Of a stretch of DNA of 64,000 bases, positions 47,343-58,290 are shown in pieces. A program made the position numbers and the translations under genes. Position 1 is the stretch's first letter; every line of letters begins with the position of its first letter. The DNA comes from Planococcus sp. APC 4015. GTDB taxonomy: Bacteria > Actinomycetota > Actinomycetes > Actinomycetales > Microbacteriaceae. The DNA lies in contig JASDDH010000016.1 of the NCBI GenBank assembly GCA_030407505.1, forward strand, positions 1 through 64,000, written 5' to 3'. A model generated the notes under the pieces. The model was not told the origin of the DNA, ran no database searches, and saw only the letters and a program-made list of their open reading frames with translations.

Positions 47343-48208
47343 CAGGCTGCCTTTCCGAAGAGGCCGGTCGGGCGCAGCACGAGCACGAGCGCCATCGGCA
47401 GGAAGATCGTGAAGTAGGCCAACTCCGGTATCCACGCCTTGGCGAACGCGTCGATCAACCCGATCAGGATGCTGCCGACCGCCGCTCCCGGGATGCTTCC
47501 GAGCCCGCCGATGATGATGACGACCAGCGCGTAGAGGAGCACTTCGTTCTGCACGCCGGGCAGGATGCTCTGCATGCCGGCCCCGATCGTGCCGCCGATC
47601 GCGGCGAGCGCCGCTCCCACGATGAACATGCCCGTGAACACCCACTTGATGTTGATGCCCATCGCCGTGATGATCTCGCGGTCATCCACGCCGGCACGCA
47701 CCACCGCTCCCACCCGGGTCTTGTTCTGCACCAGCGCCAGGGCGATGCCGATGACGATCGCGACGGCGATGACGAAGATGCGGTACCAGGGGTAGACCAG
47801 CTCGCCCACCATGAGCGCGCCCGGGATCTTCACCGTGTTCGGCAGGTTCTGGGGGTCACCGCCGAAGAAGGCGAGGCACAGGTCGGCGATGACGAAGGAC
47901 ACGCCGATCGTGAGCAGCACCTCGGGCATCTCCTGTCCGCGGACGAAGCGCAGGAGCACCACTTCGACGATGAACGCGGTCCCCGCGACGACGATGATCG
48001 CGACGATGATCGCGAGGAGCAGATTGCCCGTGAGCGTGGCGATGACCACGCCGATGTAGCCGCCGAGCATGTAGAAGGCGCCGTGCGCCATGTTCACGAT
48101 CCGCATGAGGCCGAACACGAGCGTGAGGCCGCTCGCGAGGAGGAACAGGAGAGCACCGAAGCTCAATCCATTGAGCACCTGTTGTGCCAGGAAGACGGGT
48201 TCGAACAC
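47342..48208 (-). CDS. livH: Liv-type ABC transporter permease LivH
   Basis: A 288-residue permease beginning at GTG 48208 (VFEPVFLAQQVLNGLSFGA), which matches the usual LivH start. The frame stays open to a TTG at 48298, but that TTG is the first half of a TTGACA -35 box, so the longer form is unlikely. GGAAGG lies 12 bases upstream. The LivH signature GVDDREIITAMGINI is present. First gene of the cassette A operon, which runs ten genes to 37.6 kb. Confidence 0.88.
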   Translation of the reverse strand: MFEPVFLAQQVLNGLSFGALLFLLASGLTLVFGLMRIVNMAHGAFYMLGGYIGVVIATLTGNLLLAIIVAIIVVAGTAFIVEVVLLRFVRGQEMPEVLLTIGVSFVIADLCLAFFGGDPQNLPNTVKIPGALMVGELVYPWYRIFVIAVAIVIGIALALVQNKTRVGAVVRAGVDDREIITAMGINIKWVFTGMFIVGAALAAIGGTIGAGMQSILPGVQNEVLLYALVVIIIGGLGSIPGAAVGSILIGLIDAFAKAWIPELAYFTIFLPMALVLVLRPTGLFGKAA

Positions 48209-48269
48209 CGATCTATCGGACCTTCCACGTCGTCGGGGAGGAGTGCCTGCGGGGTCGCTGGTGGACACA

Positions 48270-48298
48270 AGTGAACCAAGGCGCTTCGCCTGTGTCAA
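48270..48298 (-). promoter_or_regulatory. Promoter of the cassette A operon
   Basis: A perfect TTGACA (48298-48293), a 17-bp spacer and a weak TTCACT (48275-48270) precede livH. The spacer holds the inverted repeat AGGCG-CTT-CGCCT (48279-48291), a possible repressor site. The weak -10 beside a perfect -35 suggests a regulated promoter. Confidence 0.5.
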
Positions 48299-48346
48299 GT
48301 GTCACTGCACATCGAATCAATTCTGAGTGCACACGACGCGCGTCGT

Positions 48347-49498
48347 TCACCGCTCGCGCACGTTGTACCGCGTCCGGGCCACCGCACCGCCCACGGCGAA
48401 CACCAGAGCGCCGCCGACCGCCCAGACGAAAAGCGTTCCGAAGGCGTGGCGGTCGGCGGCGAGCGCACCGAACGCGGCCCCCGTCGCGCCGCCGAGCATG
48501 AGCGAGATGGAGAAGAGGGTCATGCCGAGCGCCCGCGTGTCCGCGGCGGCATCCGTCATCCAGGTCTGCAGCGTCGTGTGGGCGAGCGCCCAGCCCACTC
48601 CCATCAGCGTGGCGCCCAGGAGCACGCTCGCGGCGGAGATCTGCAGCGCGAGCACCGCCATCGCCGCCACCGCGCAGGATCCCCCGGTCGCCAGCAGCAC
48701 CCACTGCCGCACTCGGCCGACGACGAGCTTCATCAGCTGACTGACCACGACCACCGCCACCCCGAACGCCGCCGTGACGGCGCCCGACACGAAGGCGGCC
48801 TCGCCCGCCTGCTGCAGCGCGACGGGGAGCAGGTTGAAGAACCCGATCAGCAGGATGCCCTCCAGCAGGCTGAGCCCGCACACGAGCAGTGCCCACGGTG
48901 TGCGGAACAGGCGTGCCGCCTGCGCGATCACCCGGGTCTCGTCGAGGGTCGGCGCGTCGGGCAGCCGCGCGAGCAGCGGGACGAGGATCGCCGTGCCGAC
49001 CGCGAAGGCGGCGAACACCCATCGCCATGACGTCCAGGTGACGGCCGCGCCCGCGATGAGCGTGCCGGCGGCGAGACCCAGCGCCGTGGCCGTCGCGAGG
49101 TTCGACATGGCGGCCGGGCGCTTCGCGTAGGGCAGCATGTCGCCCACGTAGGTCAGCACCGCCGCGAAGGTGGCCGCGAACGCCCCACCCGACGCGATGC
49201 GCGCGACGATCAGCAGCGTGACGTCCGGTGCCAGCGCACTGGCCAGATTGGCGACGGCGGCGAGCGCCGTCGACAGCGTGAGCACGCGGACGCGCCCCCA
49301 GGTGGTCGACAGCGGGCCCCACACGATCTGGAACAGCGCGTACGCCAGGGCGTGCCCGGTGATCGCGAAGGCCGTCACCGAGACCTGCGCGCCCAGATCC
49401 GACGCGATCGACGGGATGAGCGGCAGGATCAGCGAGCGGTCCAGCGTCGACCAGAAGATGGCGAAGGGCAGTACGAACCCAGCCGAGGTCGCGTTCAT
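48347..49498 (-). CDS. MFS transporter
   Basis: A 383-residue twelve-helix major facilitator. The loop 2-3 motif is WGPLSTTWGRVRVL and the second half repeats it weakly (SQLMKLVVGRVRQW). It resembles drug/sugar-acid efflux members; direction and cargo are unknown. It ends cassette B's leftward operon, 25 bases after the M24 gene, and is the counterpart of the ABC importer in cassette A. Confidence 0.88.
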   Translation of the reverse strand: MNATSAGFVLPFAIFWSTLDRSLILPLIPSIASDLGAQVSVTAFAITGHALAYALFQIVWGPLSTTWGRVRVLTLSTALAAVANLASALAPDVTLLIVARIASGGAFAATFAAVLTYVGDMLPYAKRPAAMSNLATATALGLAAGTLIAGAAVTWTSWRWVFAAFAVGTAILVPLLARLPDAPTLDETRVIAQAARLFRTPWALLVCGLSLLEGILLIGFFNLLPVALQQAGEAAFVSGAVTAAFGVAVVVVSQLMKLVVGRVRQWVLLATGGSCAVAAMAVLALQISAASVLLGATLMGVGWALAHTTLQTWMTDAAADTRALGMTLFSISLMLGGATGAAFGALAADRHAFGTLFVWAVGGALVFAVGGAVARTRYNVRER

Positions 49499-49523
49499 GG
49501 GCCGCCGCAGGCCGCCGCCGCGA

Positions 49524-50912
49524 TCAGTCGTGGAGCTCCCCCCGACCTTCGGGCGTGTTCAGGTGGGACTGCGAGTCACGCACCCCTGGGAGGGGTCCGT
49601 TCACCGTGAAGTAGCGCCCGCCGCCCGCGACGAGCAGCGTCTCGGCCGGGAACTTCGTGATGACCTCGCACCCGTCGGCCGTCACCACGACCTCCTCCTC
49701 GATGCGCGCCGCGCCCCAGCCGTCGGATGCCGGCCAGTACGTCTCGAGGGCGAAGACCATGCCCTCCTCGAGCACCTCCGGATGATCGAGCGAGGTCAGG
49801 CGGGAGAAGATCGGCTTCTCCCAGATCGACAGTCCGACGCCGTGCCCGTACTGGAGCGCGAAGGCGGCCTCTTCGTCGGGGAACCCGAACTCCTCGGCCT
49901 TGGGCCAGAGGGTGACGATGTCGGCGGTCGTCGCACCGGGCTTCACCGCGGCGATCGCGACGTCCATGTACTCGCGTGCCCGCGTATAGGCGTCCACCTG
50001 CGCGGGGCTCGCCGACCCGACGGCGAAGGTCCGGTAGTAGCAGGTGCGATAGCCGTTGAAGGAGTGCAGGATGTCGAAGAACGCCGGGTCGCCCGGCCGC
50101 ACGGCGCGATCCGAGTAGACATGCGGATGCGGTGCGCACCGCTCGCCCGAGATGGCGTTGACCCCTTCGACGTACTCCGAGCCGGCGTCGTACAACGACT
50201 TCGACACGAGACCCACGCACTGGTTCTCCCGCACACCGGGCCGGAGGAACTCGTAGAGCTGGTCGTAGGCGGCATCCACCATCGAGGCGGCTGTCGTGAG
50301 GAGCGTGATCTCGTCGTCCGTCTTGATGCGGCGGGCCTCCATGAAGACCTGCTGCCCGTCCACGACCTCGATGCCCTCCTTCTGCAGCGCGAAGAGGATC
50401 GGCAGCTCGACGACGTCGATCCCGAGCGGCTCGCCCATCAGGTCGAAGCGCTCGAGCTCGCGGCGGATCTTGCGGGCGACCTCCTCGGCGATCCCCGCGT
50501 CCGGCGGGAACGCACCCCGGAGAGTCGAGATCCCGGCACGGGCGCCCGACTCGAGCCGGGGGCGCTTCGCGCCGTGGTGCGGAGCGTGCGGGTCGGCGTC
50601 CGCCTCCATGTGGGTCTCGTGCAGCCACGGGTTCAGGAGGGCGTGGTGCTTGGCCGCCGAGCCGAAGTCCCACACGATGGGATCGGTCTTGCGGGTGATC
50701 AGGCAGAAGCGGATCAGCTTGTCCATCGCCCAGGTGCCGATGTGCGTGCCCGAGGCGTACCGGATGTTGCTGAAGTCGAACGCGAGCAGCGCGCCGAGCG
50801 ACGAGCGCTCGAGCTCGGCGTGCAATCGGGCCAGGCGCTGATCGCGCAGCCGCTCGAAATCGACCCGTGCCTCCCAGTCGACACCCATCGTGCCGCGCGT
50901 CGCGATGCTCAT
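49524..50912 (-). CDS. M24 (aminopeptidase P/creatinase-fold) protein B with an altered metal site
   Basis: A 462-residue paralogue of the M24 protein at 39-40.3 kb. D280, H357, E390 and E404 match metal ligands, and the second Asp is again replaced by Cys (C291 in GYRTCYYRTF). The two share blocks such as EGVNAISGERC/EAVNAISGERC and FFDI-x-HSFNGY. It differs by an insertion near 98-125 rich in His and by a C-terminal extension (about 425-462). The duplication with a conserved change argues for a real function rather than decay. An alternative start is the ATG nine codons in. Confidence 0.88.
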   Translation of the reverse strand: MSIATRGTMGVDWEARVDFERLRDQRLARLHAELERSSLGALLAFDFSNIRYASGTHIGTWAMDKLIRFCLITRKTDPIVWDFGSAAKHHALLNPWLHETHMEADADPHAPHHGAKRPRLESGARAGISTLRGAFPPDAGIAEEVARKIRRELERFDLMGEPLGIDVVELPILFALQKEGIEVVDGQQVFMEARRIKTDDEITLLTTAASMVDAAYDQLYEFLRPGVRENQCVGLVSKSLYDAGSEYVEGVNAISGERCAPHPHVYSDRAVRPGDPAFFDILHSFNGYRTCYYRTFAVGSASPAQVDAYTRAREYMDVAIAAVKPGATTADIVTLWPKAEEFGFPDEEAAFALQYGHGVGLSIWEKPIFSRLTSLDHPEVLEEGMVFALETYWPASDGWGAARIEEEVVVTADGCEVITKFPAETLLVAGGGRYFTVNGPLPGVRDSQSHLNTPEGRGELHD

Positions 50913-50955
50913 GATCCGCTCCTTCTCGTGTGGGGTGCCGTCGTGTCCGCGTGCA

Positions 50956-51663
50956 TCAGGTGATGCGCCAGCCGCGGTCCACGTTCAGGCTGTGGGCCGA
51001 GACGCCGCGGTTGAAGAGCAGGAACTTCACCGCGTCGACGACGTCGACCATCGATGCGAGCTGTCCGCCGGGGGTCCTGCTCTCGTAGCCGTCGAGCACG
51101 CCGGCGGGCTTTCCCGCCCAGAACGGGCTGTCGCCGATGATGCCGGGGTGGAGCGCGTTGACCCGGATCGGGGCGAGCTCGTGCGCGAGCGTGTTCATGA
51201 TCCCGTCCACGCCGCCGTTGATCGTGGAGACCGTCGTCGACCCGGGGTACGGAGCGTCCTTCGCCCGCCCGCCGAACAGGACGATGCCCGTGTCGACCGA
51301 CGGCTCCAGCCGATCGAGCAGCGTGTGCACGGTCTCGGTGTAGCCCACGAGCTTCAGGGTGATCAGCCGGCGCGCACGCCCGATGTCGTATTCGCGGATC
51401 GTGTTGGCGTCGCGTTCGATCGCGGCCAGGACGAGACCGTCGAGCTTCGGCACGTCGGCGAGCTGGTCGGCGATGCCCTCCGGCTCCGAGACGTCCAGCG
51501 CGATGCCGAGCGCGTCGCCGCCGATCGACGACGCGATCTCCTCCGCGCTCTCCCGGCTCCGGCTGGTCACGATCACGCGGTCCCCCCCGGCGGCGAGGTC
51601 CTTCGCGAGTTCGAGTCCGATCCCCGACGATCCGCCGGCGATGAGTATGGTGCGTCCGGTCAC
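50956..51663 (-). CDS. SDR-family protein lacking the catalytic Tyr and Lys
   Basis: A 235-residue Rossmann protein with the SDR nucleotide loop GGSSGIG (10-16) and the structural end ELAPIRVNALHPGII. In the catalytic helix, where SDRs have YxxxK, this one reads VSTIN (V145, N149), and the NAG motif is also gone (LAAI). It can still bind NAD(P) but should not be a normal dehydrogenase. GTG at 51663 overlaps the bicupin stop (GTGA). It occupies the place in cassette B held by the hydroxyacid dehydrogenase in cassette A. Confidence 0.82.
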   Translation of the reverse strand: MTGRTILIAGGSSGIGLELAKDLAAGGDRVIVTSRSRESAEEIASSIGGDALGIALDVSEPEGIADQLADVPKLDGLVLAAIERDANTIREYDIGRARRLITLKLVGYTETVHTLLDRLEPSVDTGIVLFGGRAKDAPYPGSTTVSTINGGVDGIMNTLAHELAPIRVNALHPGIIGDSPFWAGKPAGVLDGYESRTPGGQLASMVDVVDAVKFLLFNRGVSAHSLNVDRGWRIT

Positions 51664-52553
51664 TGCTGCTCCTCCAGTCGTTCCTGCAAGTACTCCCAAT
51701 CACGGGCGAAGCGGTAGGCGTGGCGCGCGGGCATCTGCGGCGCCTGCGTCTCGAGCCAGCGCACCTCGGCACCGGTCGCGGCGAAGGAGTGCACGCAGCC
51801 GACGCCGGCCCAGGCGATGTCGCCCACCTGGAGCAGGAACTCCTGGCCGTCGAAGGTCGCCGCGACCTCGCCCTCCGTGATCAGATAGGCCTCTTCGAGG
51901 GGGTGGTCGTGCTTTCCCGCTTTGCCGTCGGGCTCGTACTGCACCATGAACATCGTGCCGAGCGTCGCCCCGAGATCGGAGTCGACCATCATCTTCAGGG
52001 TGATGCCGCTGTAGACGAGCAGGGCCGTGCGCATGCTCGCCGAGACGGCGAGGAGCTCCTGCGACTGCCGACCCGGGTTCATGTGCTCGGCCGTGATGTT
52101 GCCGAAGGAGCGGGTGCGGGGATCACGCGTGTCCACGGCGATCGGATCGACGTCGGGGAGCTCGGGGACGCGATACGTGTCCGAGCCGTAGCGTTCCCGT
52201 GCAGGGGGCGTGAACAGGTCGGACCACGCGGCCGCACTGTCGCCCGAGGCGCGCCAGGCGTGAGGCACGCCGATCGGGATGACGCCGTAGTCGCCGGCGA
52301 CCAGCCGCACCGTGGCCTCGGAGGTCGCGAGCACCACTTCGCCCTCGAGGATGTGGAAGCTCTCCTCGAAGGAATGCACGTGTGTTGCTGTGCGCCCCCC
52401 GGGCGCGAGCCGGGTGATTCCGAAATCGGTGTGAGCGGCTCCGTCGGCCTCGCCGACACCGCGCCAGCGCGTGACACCTTCGGCGCCCGGCGCCAGCGGG
52501 CCGGGGTCGAGATACTCGGCTTCTCCCGCACGTCGAACGACGAACCGCGCCAT
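51660..52553 (-). CDS. Bicupin protein
   Basis: A 297-residue protein with two cupin barrels: first (45-120) with THVHSFEESFHILEGEV and PIGVPHAWR, second (195-270) with KHDHPLEEAYLITEGEV and GCVHSF. Both barrels keep His and Glu ligands, so both may bind metal. Bicupins of this size include (S)-ureidoglycine aminohydrolase, gentisate dioxygenase relatives and isomerases; I cannot choose between them. First gene of cassette B's leftward operon, divergent from the amidohydrolase across a 311-bp gap. Confidence 0.85.
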   Translation of the reverse strand: MARFVVRRAGEAEYLDPGPLAPGAEGVTRWRGVGEADGAAHTDFGITRLAPGGRTATHVHSFEESFHILEGEVVLATSEATVRLVAGDYGVIPIGVPHAWRASGDSAAAWSDLFTPPARERYGSDTYRVPELPDVDPIAVDTRDPRTRSFGNITAEHMNPGRQSQELLAVSASMRTALLVYSGITLKMMVDSDLGATLGTMFMVQYEPDGKAGKHDHPLEEAYLITEGEVAATFDGQEFLLQVGDIAWAGVGCVHSFAATGAEVRWLETQAPQMPARHAYRFARDWEYLQERLEEQQ

Positions 52554-52864
52554 GCGCTGCCTCCCTCATCGGATCACACGCCGCCTCTTCGCGACGCAGT
52601 GCGAGTCGTCCCCGCACCGGCTCGCACCGGTCGACGGGTGTTCAGTCTCACTGAACCCATGTAAACGTCGACCCCGCCTGATTGTCAAGCGGCAAAGATG
52701 CGACCGCCCTCCACTGTTGGGAACGGCCCTCTATCCATATTCGTGTGAATGCGTCATGCTGGTGCCGTTGCGACGTTCGTCCTGACTGTACAACCCGCTG
52801 AACGGTCTGAGCTCCGACGTCGCGCACACCTCTGTTGCAGACTGCTGATCGAAGGAGATCACTG
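52554..52864. promoter_or_regulatory. Divergent promoter region between the bicupin and amidohydrolase genes
   Basis: This 311-bp gap has no coding frame with normal codon use and a lower GC content than its neighbours. It holds the perfect inverted repeat GTTCAG-TCTCA-CTGAAC at 52640-52656, about 90 bases before the bicupin start, and A/T-rich stretches near 52675-52695 and 52730-52745 that could be -10 regions for the rightward operon. I could not assign one promoter pair with confidence. Confidence 0.5.
52640..52656. promoter_or_regulatory. Inverted repeat, possible operator
   Basis: Perfect 6-bp arms GTTCAG/CTGAAC with a 5-bp centre, in the divergent gap. Either XRE-cupin regulator or an unlinked factor could bind it; not known. 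Confidence 0.4.
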
Positions 52865-54292
52865 ATGACGGATTCCCCGACCCCCCGCGACGGTCAGCCG
52901 ATCGTCTTCCGCAACGGGATCGTGCTGACGATGGACGACGCGCGCACGGTGATCCCCCGAGGCGACGTGCTCGTCATCGACGGCAAGATCGCCGAGGTCG
53001 GCGTGAACGTGGCCGCACCCGACGATGCCTTCGAGATCGACGCTGCCGGCGGCATCCTGATGCCCGGCATGGTCGACACCCACCGGCATATGTGGCAGAC
53101 CGCGATGCGCGCCTACGGTGCGGATTGGACGCTCACGCAGTACTTCGTCTGGTACTACCTGCAGCACGGCGCCAAGTTCCGCCCCCAGGACTACGCCGCG
53201 GGCAACCTGATCTCGGCGCTCGACGCCGTCGAGTCCGGGGTCACGACGAGCGTGGACTGGTCCCACGGGCTGCGCACCATCGAGCACGGCGAGGCCGCGT
53301 ACGAAGCCCTCGCCACATCTCCCGGCCGCTACGTCTTCGCCTACGGCAACATCCATCAGTCGCCGTGGGAATGGACCGCGGATCCCGCCGTTCAGGACCT
53401 GCTCACCCGGTCCCGCGACGATTCGCGGATGTTCGGCACGCAGATCGCCTTCGACGTGCCCAACCAGGACGAGAGCTTCCCCGAGCTGGCGGCCTACCGC
53501 GTCGCGAAAGAACTCGGCCTGCGCGTCACGACGCACGCCGGCGTCTGGGGCGCCACGAACGACTGGGGCATCCGCAACGCCTACGAGGCCGGCGTCATGG
53601 ACGAGGGCTTCACCTATGTGCACGCGGCGTCGCTGTCGGCCGACTCATACCAGAAGATCGCCGCGACCGGCGGAAACGTCTCTCTGGCCACCGAGTCCGA
53701 AGACACCTGCGGTCAGGGCTACCCGCCCATCCACCACCTGCGCCGCTACGGGATTCCGACGTCGCTGTCGGTGGACACGAGCGTGTGGTTCAGCGCCGAT
53801 CTGTTCTCCGCCATGCGCGCCACCGTCAACGCAGACCGTGCGCTCGAGCACTACCACGCCCACCAGCTCGAGCCTGCCGAGACCGTGACCCACGTCAAGC
53901 TGCGCGCGCAGGAGGTCGTCGAGATGGCCACGCGCGGCGGCGCGAAGGCCCTGGGCAAGGATCACCTGATCGGGTCTCTCGAGAAGGGCAAGCTCGGCGA
54001 CGTCGTGCTGCTCAAGAACGAGCACTCCCCCACCTGGGCGCCGCTGATCAATCCCTGGGGCCAGATCGTCTACCAGGCGCAGCGCGGCGACGTGCACACG
54101 GTTCTGGTCGGCGGCGAGGTCGTCAAGTCCGAAGGCAGGGTGGTCGCGGGCGACCTCGCCGGGGTGCGGCGCAAGCTGGACGACACCGTGGCCCACCTCG
54201 AGCGCGAGGTCGGTGACGACTGGGCCGCCGGACAGTTCCCCGACATCCCCGAGACCGAAGTGCTCTACAACCCGTACCAGTACAAGAAGTGA
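52865..54292 (+). CDS. Amidohydrolase (TrzN/AtzB/cytosine-deaminase-like) B
   Basis: A 475-residue metal-dependent hydrolase. Metal-site H73-x-H75 in DTHRHMWQT, a third His in VTTHAGVW, and Asp in SLSVDTSVWF; the beta-sandwich closes with GKLGDVVLL. It belongs with aminohydrolases of the AtzB/TrzN/8-oxoguanine deaminase group, which remove amino or related groups from N-heterocycles. Substrate unknown. AAGGAG lies seven bases before the ATG at 52865. The RidA gene overlaps its stop (GTGA). Confidence 0.88.
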   Translation: MTDSPTPRDGQPIVFRNGIVLTMDDARTVIPRGDVLVIDGKIAEVGVNVAAPDDAFEIDAAGGILMPGMVDTHRHMWQTAMRAYGADWTLTQYFVWYYLQHGAKFRPQDYAAGNLISALDAVESGVTTSVDWSHGLRTIEHGEAAYEALATSPGRYVFAYGNIHQSPWEWTADPAVQDLLTRSRDDSRMFGTQIAFDVPNQDESFPELAAYRVAKELGLRVTTHAGVWGATNDWGIRNAYEAGVMDEGFTYVHAASLSADSYQKIAATGGNVSLATESEDTCGQGYPPIHHLRRYGIPTSLSVDTSVWFSADLFSAMRATVNADRALEHYHAHQLEPAETVTHVKLRAQEVVEMATRGGAKALGKDHLIGSLEKGKLGDVVLLKNEHSPTWAPLINPWGQIVYQAQRGDVHTVLVGGEVVKSEGRVVAGDLAGVRRKLDDTVAHLEREVGDDWAAGQFPDIPETEVLYNPYQYKK

Positions 54293-54681
54293 CCGACCGC
54301 CCGCGGATCATCCGCCACCCGGCCCCGGTGTTCCCGGGCATCTCCGACAGCGTTCGCGTGTCGGCGGGCGACCTCCTGTTCGTCTCGGGCGCGGTCGCGC
54401 TCGGGACGGAAGGGGTGCCGCCCGCCGACTTCGAGAGCGCCGTGGAGGCGACCTACACGCAGCTCCTTCGCGCGTTGGATGTCGGCGGCGCACGCTTCTC
54501 GGACGTCGTCAGGGTGAACGTCTACATCGTCGACCTCGATGACGACCGGCTCGCCGTCTGGCGGACGACCCGCGACCGGATGGTCGGCTCGGCGGATCTT
54601 CCGGCGAGCACGCTGATCGGAGTGCAGTCGCTCGTCGGCGGCGCGCAGATCGAGATCGACGCGGTCGCCGCCGTCGGCTGA
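54289..54681 (+). CDS. RidA/YjgF-family protein B
   Basis: A 130-residue Rid protein (LLFVSGAVALGTEGVPP, FSDVVRVNVYIVDLDD, ASTLIGVQSLVGGAQIEIDAVAAVG in part). The QIEID end resembles the IEIDA of active RidA, though the substrate Arg is replaced by Gln. Coupled to the amidohydrolase by a four-base overlap, it may hydrolyse the imine or carbamate that the hydrolase releases. It is the counterpart of the RidA gene in cassette A. Confidence 0.87.
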   Translation: MTDRPRIIRHPAPVFPGISDSVRVSAGDLLFVSGAVALGTEGVPPADFESAVEATYTQLLRALDVGGARFSDVVRVNVYIVDLDDDRLAVWRTTRDRMVGSADLPASTLIGVQSLVGGAQIEIDAVAAVG

Positions 54682-54688
54682 GCGGAGC

Positions 54689-57205
<2,517 letters not shown>

Positions 57206-57297
57206 ACAGCGACGCTATCGGTCAGAGCCGCTCGAGCGTCACCGCCGACGCGTTCTCTCGGCCATGTTTTACGTTGTGGTCACAAATCTGCTGTCGA

Positions 57298-58290
57298 TCA
57301 GCCCGCGGCCCGCGTGCTCGACACCTGGTACAGGGCGACGGAGGCCGCGATGCCGGCGTTGAGCGACTCGGCCGCTGCCGAGATCGGGATCGAGACGATC
57401 TGGTCGCATGTCTCGGTGACCAGGCGCGACAGGCCCTTGCCCTCCGAGCCCACGACGATCACCACGGGGCGGTCGGCGAGCTTCAGATCGGGCAGCGACA
57501 CGTCGCCCCCGCCCGCGAGACCCAGCACGAAGACGCCCTGCTTCTTGAACTCCTTGAGCGTCGTGGTCAGGTTCGGGGCGATCGCCACGGGCGTGCGCGC
57601 GACCGCGCCGGCGCTCGTCTTCCACACCGCCGAGTTCACGCTCGCCGAGCGACGCTGGGGCACGATGACCCCGTGACCGCCGAACGCCGCTGTCGAGCGC
57701 ACGATCGCGCCGAGGTTGCGGGGGTCGGTGATGCCGTCGAGCGCGACGAAGAGGGGCAGGTGGCCCGCGTCGATCGCGCTCTCGAGCAGGTCCTGCGGGT
57801 GGGCGTACTCGTACGGCGGCACCTTGACCGCCACACCCTGGTGCACGCCGTCGAACCCGGCCATGCGGTCGAGTTCGGGGCGGGTGACTTCGAGTACCGG
57901 GATGCCGCGATTCGTCGCGATCGCGAGCATCTCCTTCACGCGGTCGTCCATCTCGACGCGCTGCGCGATGTAGAACGCCGTCGCGGGGATCTTGGCCCTC
58001 AGCGCCTCGAGCACCGAGTTGCGGCCGGTGACCGTCTCGGTGTCGTCTTCCTTCTTGCCGGCGCGCTGGCTTCTTCCCGCGCCCTGAGCGGGACGCGCGG
58101 AGCCGCCCTTGCCGCCCGCGGCGGTGTAGCGCTCGGCCGCGGCCTTGCGCTTGCCCGCGGGGTGCCACGCACGGTCTTCGGCCTTCGGCGTCGGACCACG
58201 GCCCTCGAGGCCGCGCTTGTTCTTGCCGCCGGTGCCCTTGGTGGGACCCTTGCCGCCCTTGCTCGCGCCGGGGCGCCCTGGCTTAGCCAT
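57298..58290 (-). CDS. rlmB: 23S rRNA (guanosine-2'-O-)-methyltransferase RlmB (TrmH/SpoU family)
   Basis: A 330-residue SPOUT methyltransferase. Residues 1-88 are a basic Lys/Gly/Ala-rich extension common in actinobacteria. The substrate-binding domain (90-165) follows, then the knotted SAM domain with [31 protein letters not shown] and [23 protein letters not shown] (quoted in parts). RlmB methylates G2251 of 23S rRNA in E. coli. It overlaps cysS by 8 bases, the standard actinobacterial pair. Confidence 0.93.
   Translation of the reverse strand: MAKPGRPGASKGGKGPTKGTGGKNKRGLEGRGPTPKAEDRAWHPAGKRKAAAERYTAAGGKGGSARPAQGAGRSQRAGKKEDDTETVTGRNSVLEALRAKIPATAFYIAQRVEMDDRVKEMLAIATNRGIPVLEVTRPELDRMAGFDGVHQGVAVKVPPYEYAHPQDLLESAIDAGHLPLFVALDGITDPRNLGAIVRSTAAFGGHGVIVPQRRSASVNSAVWKTSAGAVARTPVAIAPNLTTTLKEFKKQGVFVLGLAGGGDVSLPDLKLADRPVVIVVGSEGKGLSRLVTETCDQIVSIPISAAAESLNAGIAASVALYQVSSTRAAG

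Noticed and set aside
44956..48208. A leucine/valine importer of central metabolism
   Set aside because: The transporter genes share one operon with hydrolases and regulators, so a dedicated catabolic cargo is more likely.
48209..48298. A longer LivH starting at TTG 48298
   Set aside because: That TTG is part of a TTGACA -35 box, and the extra 30 residues are Pro/Arg-rich and unlike the LivH family start.
38988..50912. Calling the M24 proteins creatinase, DddP DMSP lyase or ectoine hydrolase
   Set aside because: The metal-site pattern differs from all three: creatinase lacks more ligands and DddP keeps the second Asp. The accessory genes of those pathways were not found.
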